DNA of 64,000 bases, taken from Polaromonas sp. Its GTDB lineage: Bacteria > Pseudomonadota > Gammaproteobacteria > Burkholderiales > Burkholderiaceae_C. The position numbers and the translations under genes were made by a program. This document shows, piece after piece, positions 63,667 through 64,000 of this stretch. How positions within the stretch are numbered: position 1 is the first letter of the stretch; each line of letters begins with the position of its first letter. Below the pieces are notes generated by a model. It ran no database searches. It worked only from the letters and a program-made list of their open reading frames with translations, and was not told where the DNA came from. The stretch covers positions 1 to 64,000 of the forward strand of contig JAAFJF010000005.1 in NCBI GenBank assembly GCA_013298815.1, read 5' to 3'.

Positions 63667-64000
<334 letters not shown>

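Overview
The window looks like a chromosomal segment of a betaproteobacterium, most likely Burkholderiales and probably Comamonadaceae. The inference rests on gene content (paired Liv-type ABC transporters with acyl-CoA ligases, Bug/TctC-type solute binders, DUF1840, an atu-like carboxylase cluster) and on interspersed repeats of a style common in that family. Every call is from reading translated sequence and DNA motifs by eye; no database search was run.

Layout. 0.5-6.5 kb: a small membrane protein, the chaperone HtpG, an alpha/beta hydrolase, a FabH-like ketoacyl synthase and a pseudouridine synthase, all on the minus strand. 6.7-10 kb: ferredoxin-NADP reductase, an unusual secreted protein and a Crp/Fnr regulator. 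10.2-18.8 kb: a plus-strand catabolic uptake operon (acyl-CoA ligase, LivG, LivH, LivM, binding protein, LivF, PaaK-like ligase), followed by two Bug-type binding proteins. 21-27 kb: DUF1840, cobA, a TetR regulator, a CMD-Rieske fusion, a RelB/RelE-type module, a short phosphatase, fba and pgk. 27.4-29.5 kb: an AT-rich orphan RelA/SpoT-domain gene and a periplasmic metallo-beta-lactamase-fold enzyme.

29.6-51.1 kb is the most coherent and interesting part. A thiolase/hydratase operon diverges from an acyl-CoA dehydrogenase. Then come a degenerate repeat zone, a second Liv transporter with its own acyl-CoA ligase and binding protein, and an atu-like operon: TetR, SDR, carboxyltransferase, acyl-CoA dehydrogenase, biotin carboxylase/BCCP, second dehydrogenase and thioesterase, divergent from an AtuA-family gene. 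Two nearly matching palindromes, one in each divergent promoter (32.32 kb and 49.26 kb), suggest that one TetR repressor controls both loci. The encoded steps would be uptake, CoA activation, dehydrogenation, biotin-dependent carboxylation, hydration and thiolysis of a branched or isoprenoid-type acid. The hydratase is a FadJ-like protein that lacks its whole NAD-binding domain. Two genes of the cluster carry interspersed repeats inserted in frame.

51-60.7 kb is an accessory strip: a DegT-type aminotransferase, a membrane Mrr-like protein, a NYN/LOTUS-type protein, DUF433/DUF5615 and HEPN/MNT toxin-antitoxin pairs, pirin, a secreted lipase with its foldase, a DUF1439 lipoprotein and a glyoxalase-fold protein. 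60.7-64 kb: hemerythrin, a large-subunit catalase and the 3' end of gap.

A short repeat family (about 35-45 bp) occurs in at least 14 intergenic copies and probably twice inside genes. I saw no rRNA, tRNA, CRISPR array or intact insertion sequence.
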